Positions 38,701 through 53,049 of a stretch of 64,000 nucleotides of DNA are shown one piece after another. Location: the NCBI RefSeq assembly GCF_002234675.1, contig NC_019866.2, positions 124,001 to 188,000 of the forward strand, in the 5' to 3' direction. The translations under genes were made by a program, and so were the position numbers. Under the pieces are notes generated by a model, which saw only the letters and a list, made by a program, of their open reading frames with translations, did not search any database and had not been told where the DNA came from. The stretch is from Oryzias latipes (lineage: Eukaryota; Chordata; Actinopteri; Beloniformes; Adrianichthyidae). Within the stretch, counting starts at the first letter, position 1; every line of letters begins with the position of its first letter.

Positions 38701-39779
38701 TGGTGATGATGCGGGCAGCTGAATTCTGGACCAACTGAAGCTTATTTAGAGTTTTGTTGGGAAGACCAAAGAGAAGAGCATTACAATAGTCGAGACATAA
38801 GCCACTCGTCCTCGTTTGACAGCAAGTCTTCTTGCTGTCTAAAGATGCGTTCACTCCGAATTCTTCCATTTGCCACATCTTCTAAGAGCGCAAGATCAGC
38901 CATTGTGCGTCATTACGCATTGTGATGGGGCATTTTATTTCCATCGATTTAATTACATCTGACAAGCTACAGATGTCGGTAATAATCCACGTGGAAATGG
39001 GAAATTGATCAGCAAATGTAATTTCTTGTTGCTGTATGTCACATTCAGACATGCATACATAAGCCAGACATTGTAAGGCGTATGTATGAATACCATAATT
39101 CCATAGCTTACGAAGAAATGTTTTACTATGAAAACAACTTTCCCCAGTGGACAATTAGTACGTCTGTCTATCTAATTGCACCTATATCTGCTCCTCCAGA
39201 CGGACACACTGAGGAGAACATCAGTTTTGTACATTATTTTGTTCTGTTAACTATATTATTTATGAGGATGAATTGCACAACATGCCAATATTGCAGAACA
39301 TATTTCACTTTTCTTTCTGCAAATAAGTGTTCATTTGAATTTCTGTTGTAATTTTCGTTTGATTCTTTTTGTTTGTTTCACTGCTGATCGATCAAACGGG
39401 TGTTGGTGTAGCTGTTAATTGTCAGACTTGCTTTGTGAAGTCTTCATGTTATTTCTGAGAGGCAGGATTGTCATTTTCACTTTCACGTGTTTCTTCCATC
39501 TGCCGACGGCGTCGCCGTTTCTCATTTCACCCGTTTTTGTGCGTACGCCTGGGTCAGAGCGTGAAGGACCGCACATTTTCCCCTCAAGTTTGCTTTTTAT
39601 AAATCTCAACTATTGCGTAGAGAGTGGCGTACGCCTTCTTTTGTGCGTACGCAACCTTTAGAAATGAGGCCCCTGATCTGCTTTCATATTCACATTTTTT
39701 TGTTGCAGTCTGCTTTGGCTATGTGGTAAAACTGCTGACTACAGATAACGTGTGACCTCTGACCCCTGTGTTGCAGTGA
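5429..39779 (+). CDS. wnk4: wnk4: WNK lysine-deficient protein kinase 4 (23 coding exons)
   Basis: Cytoplasmic Ser/Thr kinase that phosphorylates SPAK/OSR1 and so controls Na-K-Cl and Na-Cl cotransporters. Exons read from the sequence: 5429-5767, 15319-15491, 15681-15901, 15982-16139, 16211-16299, 22869-23088, 23160-23390, 23471-24218, 24388-24527, 24722-24795, 26494-26629, 27190-27306, 27386-27532, 29466-29520, 31556-31666, 32075-32589, 33848-33896, 33966-34084, 34642-34690, 34779-35175, 36891-37096, 37162-37256, 39777-39779. They total 4392 nt (1463 aa), all phases agreeing. The WNK hallmark is present: Lys93 in strand beta-2 (GSFKTVYKG) and Cys110 where other kinases have the catalytic Lys. 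Also intact are HRD (Asp209), the chloride-sensing DLG (Asp228) and activation-loop Ser242; spacings equal those of WNK1 (K233, D368, S382). WNK4 rather than WNK1-3 is indicated by the C-terminus ([27 protein letters not shown]). Length exceeds human WNK4 mainly through exon 8. Teleost paralogue (a or b) not decided. Confidence 0.92.
5773..12884 (+). repeat. Giant 11-bp CA-rich tandem array filling wnk4 intron 1
   Basis: The unit is CACAACAGACT/CACAACAGACA with variants (CACAATAGACA, CACAACGGACT, CACAACATACA), about 640 copies over 7.1 kb. It starts about five bases after the exon 1 donor. Higher-order duplications are visible: a block around 8020-9250 recurs about 1232 bp further on, and a block around 11060-12050 recurs 1045 bp further on, essentially without change. 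The - strand frames reading [11 protein letters not shown] are by-products of a stop-poor 11-bp unit. In the wnk4 pre-mRNA it is thousands of bases of CA-rich RNA. Confidence 0.95.
12885..13330 (-). mobile_element. L2/CR1-type LINE fragment (region between endonuclease and RT)
   Basis: On the - strand a frame encodes [40 protein letters not shown] and [20 protein letters not shown]. This resembles the linker of L2/CR1-clade ORF2 proteins that lies before the reverse transcriptase (PW..TR.LRR..R..ER.WKK). The catalytic domains are absent, so it is a dead fragment. Its end coincides with the end of the 11-bp array, so array growth probably stopped at, or started beside, this insertion. Confidence 0.65.
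13464..14345 (-). mobile_element. Dispersed teleost repeat, probable LINE 3' part
   Basis: From 13480 the sequence TTTTATTTGTATAGCCC, followed by the block around 13645-13765 (CCCTTCGCGGTAAGGAAAAA, GGTGTCCACATGAAGGAGGG), is a widely dispersed fish repeat that I recognise by sequence but cannot name with certainty. Around 14230-14340 the - strand reads [14 protein letters not shown], similar to the degenerate C-terminal end of LINE ORF2 proteins. No intact gene is present. Confidence 0.5.
14464..15095 (+). repeat. TG-rich microsatellite in wnk4 intron 1
   Basis: About 630 bp of imperfect TGTGTGT/TGTGCATG repeats on the + strand. It ends 220 bp before exon 2. Long frames on both strands (CVCVCV, THTHTH) are artefacts. 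A segment near 14640-14730 is nearly identical to a patch inside the intron 5 array (18890-18970). Confidence 0.93.
15319..16299 (+). CDS. wnk4: wnk4 exons 2-5: core of the kinase domain
   Basis: Exons 15319-15491, 15681-15901, 15982-16139 and 16211-16299 encode the rest of the N-lobe ([21 protein letters not shown]), the hinge ([12 protein letters not shown]), the catalytic loop [15 protein letters not shown], the DLG loop [11 protein letters not shown], activation loop [16 protein letters not shown] and the C-lobe ([24 protein letters not shown]). All match WNK consensus almost residue for residue. One small oddity is Met instead of the usual Thr/Ser after GTLK, made across the exon 2/3 junction (AT|G). 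Introns 2-4 are short (189, 80 and 71 bp), in strong contrast to introns 1 and 5. Confidence 0.93.
16345..22795 (+). repeat. Pyrimidine-rich minisatellite filling wnk4 intron 5
   Basis: Tandem units of about 28-34 bp built from TTCCTGCTTTTG, an optional CTTTCG/CTTTTG hexamer, CCCTTTCCTCCTGCAC. It begins about 45 bases after the exon 5 donor and stops about 70 bases before the exon 6 acceptor. On the wnk4 strand it is almost pure pyrimidine with repeated CTGCAC. All six frames are largely open because the unit has few stops (up to 1373 codons), which would mislead a gene finder. Larger duplicated blocks occur, for example about 20300-21030 recurring around 21480-22210. Confidence 0.95.
18828..18976 (+). 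repeat. TG-rich island inside the intron 5 minisatellite
   Basis: The pyrimidine array is interrupted by about 150 bp of TG-rich sequence (GTATGTGTGTGATTGTACTT... to GTATGTGTGTGTTTC) before the array resumes. Its core, including the non-repetitive string TTTGCTTGTGTTTTCGCATG, is the same as intron 1 around 14680-14705. Confidence 0.9.
22869..23390 (+). CDS. wnk4: wnk4 exons 6-7: end of kinase domain, autoinhibitory region and degree of acidic motif
   Basis: Exon 22869-23088 ([29 protein letters not shown]) finishes the kinase C-lobe and enters the PF2-like autoinhibitory domain ([28 protein letters not shown]). Exon 23160-23390 ([19 protein letters not shown]) completes it. After it, where WNKs carry the EPEEPEADQH motif bound by KLHL3-CUL3, this protein has [12 protein letters not shown]. 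That is still acidic but without the P-E-A-D-Q-H core. The exon 6 donor (ATG|GTGCCT) is weaker than the others but is the only one giving the expected protein. Confidence 0.85.
23471..24218 (+). CDS. wnk4: wnk4 exon 8: 27-bp coding minisatellite
   Basis: The acceptor TTGCTTCAG|GGGGACTCTG in phase 0 opens a 748-nt exon whose first ~680 nt are about 25 copies of a 27-bp unit encoding ASAQAPPLT or close variants ([18 protein letters not shown]). The exon then leaves the repeat and reads [20 protein letters not shown] before a donor at 24219. The unit length is a multiple of 3, so two - strand frames also stay open; openness alone is no proof of coding. The support is that acceptor, phase and a non-repetitive Ser-rich tail all agree with the next exon. 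Human WNK4 lacks such a block. The product is a disordered Pro/Ala/Thr/Ser-rich stretch of residues about 478-726. Confidence 0.7.
24388..27532 (+). CDS. wnk4: wnk4 exons 9-13: linker and second PF2-like (CCTL) domain
   Basis: Exons 24388-24527, 24722-24795, 26494-26629, 27190-27306 and 27386-27532. The first two give a Pro/Thr-rich linker (RFPK then SIAVSQ). The third gives [13 protein letters not shown] and a basic run [12 protein letters not shown]. The last two give the strongly conserved block [31 protein letters not shown] and [11 protein letters not shown], the WNK C-terminal PF2-like fold. Human WNK4 has the same order of motifs. A reverse-transcriptase fragment sits in the 1.7-kb intron between exons 10 and 11. 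Confidence 0.85.
24835..24965. mobile_element. Short dispersed fish repeat (SINE-like)
   Basis: Sequence with TTTGACCATTTATTGTGTTC, a C-rich stretch, and ATGAGGGTGCAGTGAGCAGC resembles the tail of a common teleost short dispersed repeat. No promoter boxes are clear. Assignment is by resemblance only. Confidence 0.3.
25310..26040 (+). mobile_element. Non-LTR reverse-transcriptase fragment in wnk4 intron 10
   Basis: From 25761 the + strand encodes [35 protein letters not shown] and [20 protein letters not shown]. These are the N-terminal RT motifs of jockey/CR1-superfamily LINEs (KSGD..NYRP(V/I)SLL, GFR..RST). The upstream 25480-25740 reads as the preceding linker with stops. The frame ends before the YADD catalytic motif, so it is truncated. 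The stretch at 25314 (TTTGATTTGTATAGCGC) is another dispersed repeat. It lies in the same orientation as wnk4. Confidence 0.75.
26041..26480. other. Unidentified intronic stretch
   Basis: Short frames on both strands (for example + 26085-26282, rich in E/L/D) show no family I recognise, and none is bounded by splice sites that fit the wnk4 phase. It could be the remnant of another transposon gene. Confidence 0.3.
27590..29180 (-). mobile_element. L2-type LINE, RT C-terminal half and 3' end
   Basis: Read on the - strand: [19 protein letters not shown] near 29150 (the YADD catalytic motif of the RT palm), [54 protein letters not shown] and [20 protein letters not shown], then RLWNSLPEDVR. This is the typical order of the L2/CR1 ORF2 C-terminus. 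Several frameshifts and stops mark it as dead. The low-coordinate end (27590 onward) is its 3' UTR and is itself interrupted by a tRNA-like SINE. Confidence 0.85.
28025..28298 (-). mobile_element. tRNA-like SINE nested in the L2 fragment
   Basis: On the - strand the sequence has a TGGTTAGCTTGGT A-box-like stretch followed about 30 bases later by GGTTCGATTCCCG, a near-perfect pol III B box. It ends in AATTTCCCCATTGAGGGATA, the common fish 'stem' tail seen beside many SINEs. Surrounding A/T-rich sequence may be its tail. Identification is by motif. Confidence 0.55.
29466..29520 (+). CDS. wnk4: wnk4 exon 14: 55-nt micro-exon
   Basis: A small exon encoding [18 protein letters not shown], bounded by TTTTCAG and CCTG|GTGAGC. 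It was found because exon 13 ends in phase 0 while exon 15 needs phase 1; without it exon 15 would start with an in-frame TAG. Its length (18 codons plus 1 nt) supplies exactly the missing phase. A TG-rich array starts within about 15 bases of its donor. No homologue of this piece is recalled, so the call rests on phase, splice sites and Ser-rich content. Confidence 0.65.
29530..30415 (+). repeat. GTGTGTACATG microsatellite in wnk4 intron 14
   Basis: About 890 bp of imperfect TGTGTACATG/TGTGTACG units, starting within 15 bases of the exon 14 donor. The inverted nature of TACATGTGTACA-type units makes it rich in small palindromes. Open frames of CVYMCVHVC / YTHVHTCTH type are artefacts. Confidence 0.93.
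30420..31555. other. Remainder of wnk4 intron 14
   Basis: Unique-looking sequence without coding signal that fits the gene phase. Around 30930-31140 the DNA resembles a weak, much-decayed coding remnant (frames on both strands), but I recognise no family. Confidence 0.4.
31556..32589 (+). CDS. wnk4: wnk4 exons 15-16: Pro/Ser-rich region
   Basis: Exon 31556-31666 ([20 protein letters not shown]) and the 515-nt exon 32075-32589. The latter encodes a Tyr/Pro/Ser-rich stretch ([15 protein letters not shown]) followed by [20 protein letters not shown]. This aligns with the human WNK4 segment LLSLASAFSLAVMTVAQSL, the only hydrophobic conserved island in this otherwise disordered part. Phases 1 and 0 fit the neighbours. 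Confidence 0.82.
32830..33330 (+). pseudogene. Tc1/mariner transposase relic in wnk4 intron 16
   Basis: The + strand reads, across frameshifts, [29 protein letters not shown] and SQSLDLSPI. This corresponds to Tc1-family transposase around the DDE catalytic core (VIWSDE, then PSQSPDLNPIE). A run of nine G at 33010 breaks the frame where KHGGG would be. Terminal repeats were not found. It is a non-functional cut-and-paste transposon remnant. Confidence 0.8.
33650..33693. repeat. Perfect 18-bp inverted repeat (hairpin)
   Basis: GGGCAGGGCCAGACGCTC at 33650-33667 is followed after 8 bases by its exact reverse complement at 33676-33693. It is GC-rich and could fold as a strong hairpin in the wnk4 pre-mRNA (intron 16) or as a cruciform. 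It lies between the Tc1 relic and exon 17, in a stretch of unknown origin (33350-33760). Confidence 0.9.
33848..35175 (+). CDS. wnk4: wnk4 exons 17-20: disordered region with SPAK/OSR1-docking RFQV motif
   Basis: Exons 33848-33896, 33966-34084, 34642-34690 and 34779-35175. The first three encode Ser/Pro-rich sequence ([35 protein letters not shown]). Exon 20 begins [19 protein letters not shown]; the RFQV (Arg codon at 34805, about residue 1240) is the consensus RFx(V/I) that docks SPAK/OSR1 kinases, and it is in the same place as human WNK4 GRFQVTSS. It ends in the acidic-to-coiled segment [20 protein letters not shown]. The two smallest exons (49 nt each) are supported by phase and context and are slightly less certain. 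Confidence 0.82.
35510..36840. mobile_element. GC-rich dispersed-element candidate in wnk4 intron 20
   Basis: The 1.7-kb intron 20 holds a purine-rich lead (35520-35610), an AT-richer part, then about 800 bp of C/G-rich DNA (35940-36720) with CCCCAC, CAGCAG and GGGGG tracts. Its base composition is sharply different from the flanking exons. Overlapping frames are open in several registers on both strands (P/R/G-rich), typical of GC bias rather than coding. I have seen similar GC-rich blocks dispersed in fish genomes but cannot name the family. Confidence 0.4.
36891..37256 (+). CDS. wnk4: wnk4 exons 21-22: coiled coil and C-terminal phosphosite block
   Basis: Exon 36891-37096 encodes [20 protein letters not shown] (the WNK C-terminal coiled coil), then [20 protein letters not shown] and [10 protein letters not shown]. 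Exon 37162-37256 encodes [17 protein letters not shown] and ends [12 protein letters not shown]. The basic RxxS sites correspond to the regulated C-terminal serines of mammalian WNK4. The last codon ATG is followed by donor GTGAGC; the stop codon is supplied by the next exon (39777-39779). If the intron is retained, reading would continue 34 codons before a stop. Confidence 0.9.
37307..37461. repeat. Short minisatellite GTCAGGACCAGAATCACA
   Basis: About eight imperfect 18-bp copies immediately after wnk4 exon 22, degrading to GGTCCAGGTCCAGGACCAG. It ends exactly at the left terminus of the Harbinger element. Confidence 0.85.
37462..39673. mobile_element. Harbinger (PIF)-type DNA transposon, degenerate, in wnk4 intron 22
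   Basis: The left terminus GGGGCCTCATTTATAAAAC is the inverted repeat of the right terminus (TTTAGAAATGAGGCCCC), with several GTGCGTACGC motifs just inside both ends. These are hallmarks of fish Harbinger elements. Inside, 37730-38170 carries a broken frame resembling the SANT/Myb-like accessory protein of Harbinger ([17 protein letters not shown], then [20 protein letters not shown]), with frameshifts. No transposase is seen. I could not identify a clean 3-bp target duplication. An L2 piece is inserted at 38191-38825. Confidence 0.8.
38191..38825 (-). mobile_element. L2-type LINE 3' fragment nested in the Harbinger element
   Basis: On the - strand: [80 protein letters not shown] and [14 protein letters not shown]. 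This is a nearly uninterrupted L2/CR1 ORF2 C-terminus followed by a short 3' UTR. The good reading frame suggests a fairly recent insertion, younger than the Harbinger copy that contains it. Confidence 0.88.
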
Positions 39780-40205
39780 CAGAGGAGGTGCTTAGAAGGT
39801 AAAGATGGTCCCATCAGATGAAGATGAGGAGTTCAGACATTGACCTGAGATCGCCGTCAGTTGGAATCAACTTGAAGCGGCAGAACAACCGGACTGTGGT
39901 CAAATCTGCTCCTCCTCCTGCGTCAGCGGTGCAACCTCCTGGCTGCAGGTAGAGGCGTGGTCCGTTGGGGTGAGATGCCTCAGACTCGGAGGCGTTTGTG
40001 GATTTCCACATCTGCGTGGGAACAAAGCCCAGAAACGTTCAGGTCCTCCTAAATAACCCTGAGGCAGCGGCTGAAGGAGGAGCATCACTGTAAAGTTCAG
40101 GCGGGACTTTGGATTTTTGGTATTATTGTTTTCCAAGGTTCTTGTGTGACGTTCTGTCGTTCTTCTGCAGTGATTTCTGTTAAAAATAAAGATCTTTGTG
40201 TTTTA
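39777..40205 (+). other. wnk4: wnk4 last exon: stop codon plus 3' UTR
   Basis: The acceptor CCCCTGTGTTGCAG ends at 39776 and the exon opens directly with TGA, so the whole coding content of this exon is the stop. This gives ...GHSCM-stop, comparable with human ...DVGRM-stop. The remaining ~425 bases are 3' UTR up to an AATAAA at 40185. Confidence 0.75.
40185..40190 (+). terminator. wnk4: wnk4 polyadenylation signal AATAAA
   Basis: A canonical AATAAA lies about 400 bases after the stop codon, followed by a GT/T-rich stretch (GATCTTTGTGTTTTAATC). It is the first canonical signal downstream of the last exon. Confidence 0.7.
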
Positions 40206-40321
40206 ATCTGAAGTCTTAGTGTTTGTTAAACGTTGGATTTCCTCACTATGTGGAAGCAGAGGAAACCTGGAGACAGCAGGGGTCACCATGGCAACCAGCT
40301 TTCTCCATGACCTTTTAGAGC

Positions 40322-40420
40322 AGGGGTCACCAATGCAGCGCCTGCATGGTCGCCCGTGAGGACCACCTAAAGCATCCCACACAGCCCTTCTACAAATCTC
40401 ACAGATCACAGTGGAATCCA
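40322..40420. mobile_element. hAT-like element end
   Basis: CAGGGGTCACCAATGCAGCG followed by GGTCGCCCGTGAGGACCACC resembles the terminal region of short non-autonomous hAT elements of fish. Only one end is seen. Confidence 0.4.
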
Positions 40421-40462
40421 ATTTAATTTATTCCAACTCTTTTGTATTGAATTTTTGAAAAC

Positions 40463-42405
40463 AGAGGGTCACACATCACCACGAATCACCATGGATCACT
40501 GCTGATCCTACAGATCACCACGGGCCAGTTGTTCAAAAAGTTTAATCTGGATCAAAATGATCCGGATTTGGAAATCACATTTCCTCCTATGCAGGATCAG
40601 GTAATCCGTCTTACTATTATGCCGGTTTTTCAAAGCAACATTGGACTGGATCACTCTGATCCAGATTACCTGTCCTCTAAATGGGAGAACATATCACAAC
40701 ACGGGCTACCAGCTATGTGAAGAGCAGGTAGAAGAGCCAACATGGGGTCACTGTAAGAGATTGTTATTCTGAGAAAAAACACAAAAATAACAAACATCCA
40801 CTTCCATTTATAATTTCTTTTATGATCCCTCATCTGAGTCACAAAAAATAAAAAAACAAATACATTGTTGATATTTTGAAGACGTCTTAAATAAAATGGC
40901 TAAATGTCCAATAGTTAACAAAATAAAGAATGTTCAGGGAGTTTCTTAATCTGAGGAGGAGAGAGCAGCATTTCCAGGCTCTGCTTTTAGGAGGCGGATC
41001 TGCAGTTCTGCTTTGGTTGTTTTTACTTTACTGAATAGCTTAACTGGTAGCCTATGTCTACTGTATCTACTTTATCACTGTTACAACGGTTACACAAGTC
41101 AAGTGCAAAATATGAATAAAAGTATAAACACTAAATGAAACAAATGTATTATTTGACCAATTTCCCTCCTGGAATCCACCTTTAAATCCGACCCCCTGTT
41201 GGGATCAGGATAATCCCGTTTTGTTGGATCAAAGTTATCCAAATCCTACTGACAAGTTTAGAACAACACAAACTGAAGGTTTGATCCAGATTAGAACTAG
41301 GATTGGATTCTGTGATCTAATCTGATTTCAGATTCCTTCTTTCCCTTTTGGACAACCCATTTTCAAGAATTGATCCAATCCGATCACTAAAATCCGATCA
41401 GCTTACCTTTGAACAACTGCCCCCACGGATCAGTAAGGATCCTAGAGATCACCATGTATCACTGCTGATCCCACATATCACCACTGATCAGTACGGATCC
41501 TACAGATCACCACGGATCACTGCTGATCCTACAGATCACCACGGATCACTACTGGTCCTACAGATCACCATGGATTACTACTGATCCCACAGATCACCGC
41601 GGATCAGTACGGATCCTACAGATCACCAAGGATCCTACAGATCACCATGGATCACTACTGATCCTACAGATCACCACGGATCAGTACGGATCCTACAGAT
41701 CACTGCTGATCCTACAGATCACCACAGATCACTGCTGATTCTACAGATCACCAAGGATCAGTGCTGATCCTACAGATCACCACGGATCAGTACGGATCCT
41801 ACAGATCGCCATGGATCCTACAGATCACCATGGATCACTGCTGATCCTACAGATCAGCGCGGATCAGTACGGATCCTACATATCAACAAGGATCCCACAG
41901 ATCACTACGGATCCCACAGATCACCATGGATCACTGCTGATCCTACAGATCACCACATATCAGTACGGATCCTACGGATCACCACGGATCACTGCTTATC
42001 CTACAGATCACCACGGATCCCACGGATAATTGCTGATCCTACAGATCACCACGGATCAGTACGGATCCTACAGATCACCACGGATCACTGCTGATCCTAC
42101 AGATCACCACGGATCACTGCTGATCCTACAGATCACCACGGATCACTACAGATCACCATGGATCACTGCTGATCCTACAGATCAGCGGGGATCAGTACGG
42201 ATCCTACATATCACCAAGGATCCCACAGATCACTACGGATCCCACAGATCACCATGGATCACTGCTGATCCTACAGATCACCACAGATCACTGCTGATCC
42301 TACAGATCACCACGGATCACTGCTGATCCTACAGATCACCACGGATCACTGCTGATCCTACAGATCACCACGGATCACTACAGATCCTACAGATCACCAT
42401 GGATC
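40463..42405. repeat. 29-bp minisatellite GATCCTACAGATCACCACGGATCACTGCT, interrupted
   Basis: About 33 copies at 41430-42405 of a 29-bp unit rich in GATC, with variants GATCAGTACG and GATCCCACAG. About two degenerate copies also occur at 40463-40521. The two parts are separated by a short TIR transposon. Every unit contains several Sau3A/Dam-type GATC sites. Open frames (ILQITTDHHGSLL) are repeat artefacts. Confidence 0.92.
40522..41422. mobile_element. Short TIR DNA element inserted in the 29-bp minisatellite
   Basis: Left end GGGCCAGTTGTTCAAA and right end TTTGAACAACTGCCC are inverted repeats with one indel. Flanking CCAC occurs on both sides (40518-40521 and 41423-41426). Removing the element and one CCAC restores a normal minisatellite unit. 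Subterminal sequence is rich in GGATCA/TGATCC inverted motifs. No transposase frame is present, so it is a 0.9-kb non-autonomous element; superfamily unknown. Confidence 0.75.
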
Positions 42406-42840
42406 AGTGCGCCAAAGGGCGGCTCTGTAGGTCCCCAGACCGCTGCCGCAGAGTCCAGGCCACAGGTCACGTTACAGTTCATGACCAGCTGTCGGTTCAC
42501 TTTCAACCCCCCCCCGCCCGGGGGGGGCAGTCCCGTTGTATGAGAGTGATATGGAGGGGTCAGAGGTCAGAGGAAACAGGAGGTCAGGATTACACTTAAC
42601 AGACACTTCAGAAGGTGGAGCCTCACCGGCCCGGCTGGCCTCCGTCAGGATCTCCTGGATCCTCACTCGGTTCTGGTGGCCCAGCAGAGTCTGTGGTTCC
42701 CAAACGGAACCACACTTCAGATGTGCTTTAATGAACAGCCTCAGACTCCAGGAAGTCGCCGACCTTCAGGTCCACCAGCGTCTTCATCACGACGACAGAA
42801 GCAGAACTTCAGAACAATATAGACTTTATTAGTTCACTAA
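42406..42840 (-). other. Unassigned possible coding remnant near kpnb1 3' end
   Basis: On the - strand 42611-42735 reads IKAHLKCGSVWEPQTLLGHQ and NRVRIQEILTEASRA up to GGTGAGG, a possible donor. Another frame just upstream reads VVVMKTLVDLKVGDFLE. The codon pattern looks gene-like, but I do not recognise a family and the frames are not joined. A TTTATT at 42825-42830 would be an AATAAA for a - strand transcript, possibly a distal kpnb1 site. The rest shows nothing. Confidence 0.25.
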
Positions 42841-43150
42841 AGTTGAAAAGAAGACTGGCTTCAAGTGATTCACAATGCAACAATCCAGCATGTGGTTCAC
42901 GTACACAGGAAGTGCATTCTCCCTACAGCTGCAGCATCTTTTCAAAATAAAAGCCCACACAAGTGCAGCTTGAACACTGATGGTAAAACCACAGGATCCA
43001 GACAGCTCTACCCAGACCGCAACGGCCCCCCAACAGTAGACTAAAAAAAGTCCTTAGGGCGTCCGGAGTCCAGCTTCCAAAGTCCAGTGGGGGGGGCGTG
43101 GACCGCAGGAAGCCAGAATCACAGCACTGCTCGGGAATGTTTGATAACAT

Positions 43151-43156
43151 TTTATT
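43151..43156 (-). terminator. kpnb1: kpnb1 polyadenylation signal (AATAAA on - strand)
   Basis: TTTATT on the + strand gives AATAAA about 590 bases after the split stop codon. The last exon would therefore be almost wholly 3' UTR (43745 to about 43130). A second candidate is at 42825-42830. Confidence 0.6.
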
Positions 43157-43744
43157 TTTAACAGCAATGGAAAAATAGAACCTTTACAAACGTCTTCAAT
43201 TCTCTGAAATCGTGTCAACGCGCACAAACGCTGAGGGACTGCTCCCACGAGCAGCAGGGGCGGGGCTGAAGCTCCAGTCCGGCCGCCACCGCCGCCGCGT
43301 TCCTTTGGCACTTGCTCCTCTGCGTTCACCTGTACGGGTTAGTGCTGCTGTTGGCGGGGGCGGGGTCTGAGCACACGACCGCGCTCAGAAGAAGAAAAAG
43401 AAGAGCGACAAAAACCCAGAAGTCCAGAGTGGTCCAGCCCCCCACCCCCCCCACCCTGCTGCTGGGAGCAGTGGGCCGGTGACATCATCATGATGTCATA
43501 TGGGGTCCAGCTAGAAAACGAGCAGAGGGGCGGGTTTGTTGCAGGGGCGGGGATAGAGTCCAGTCGGCAGGCTGTCCGAGGGGGAGGGGGAGGGGTGGTG
43601 GGGGTGTGGCCTGCTGGAACTGGAGGTGGTGATGTCATCATCGCGCTCACACAGACACTCATCTCACTGCAGCCGGCGGCGCTCCAACACGCTCGTCCGG
43701 CGCCGTTCATCCTTAAGCTTCTCTGATGTCACGAATGCCCCCCA

Positions 43745-52711
<8,967 letters not shown>

Positions 52712-53049
52712 GCCGCCGCCGCCGCTCTCGTCTCTCACACGTTCTGTAGCCGCGCACCGCCGCAGCGGATTATATTTCTTCCACGGTGCTCAGTCGGTGC
52801 CGTCGGGGCGAACTCGGTTCGCTGCGGAAAAGGCGGGAGCTCTCCGGTGTTCGCTCGGTGCTTCTGACTCGGATGATGCGGGGAAATGTTTACGATCGAG
52901 GCAAACAGCAGCGCGTCGAAGCTCCGCAGCCGCCCATCCGCATCCTGAATCGTCGGGAGGGAAAGGACCGCGCGTTTCACCCACGCGGAAGGATATCACG
53001 CACTGACGTAAAGACACGACGTGCTGCCTTCAGGGGGCGTGGGAGCTTT

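Noticed and set aside
41430..42405. Possible CRISPR or origin-like GATC cluster
   Set aside because: Contiguous 29-bp units without spacers; GATC density follows from the unit sequence.
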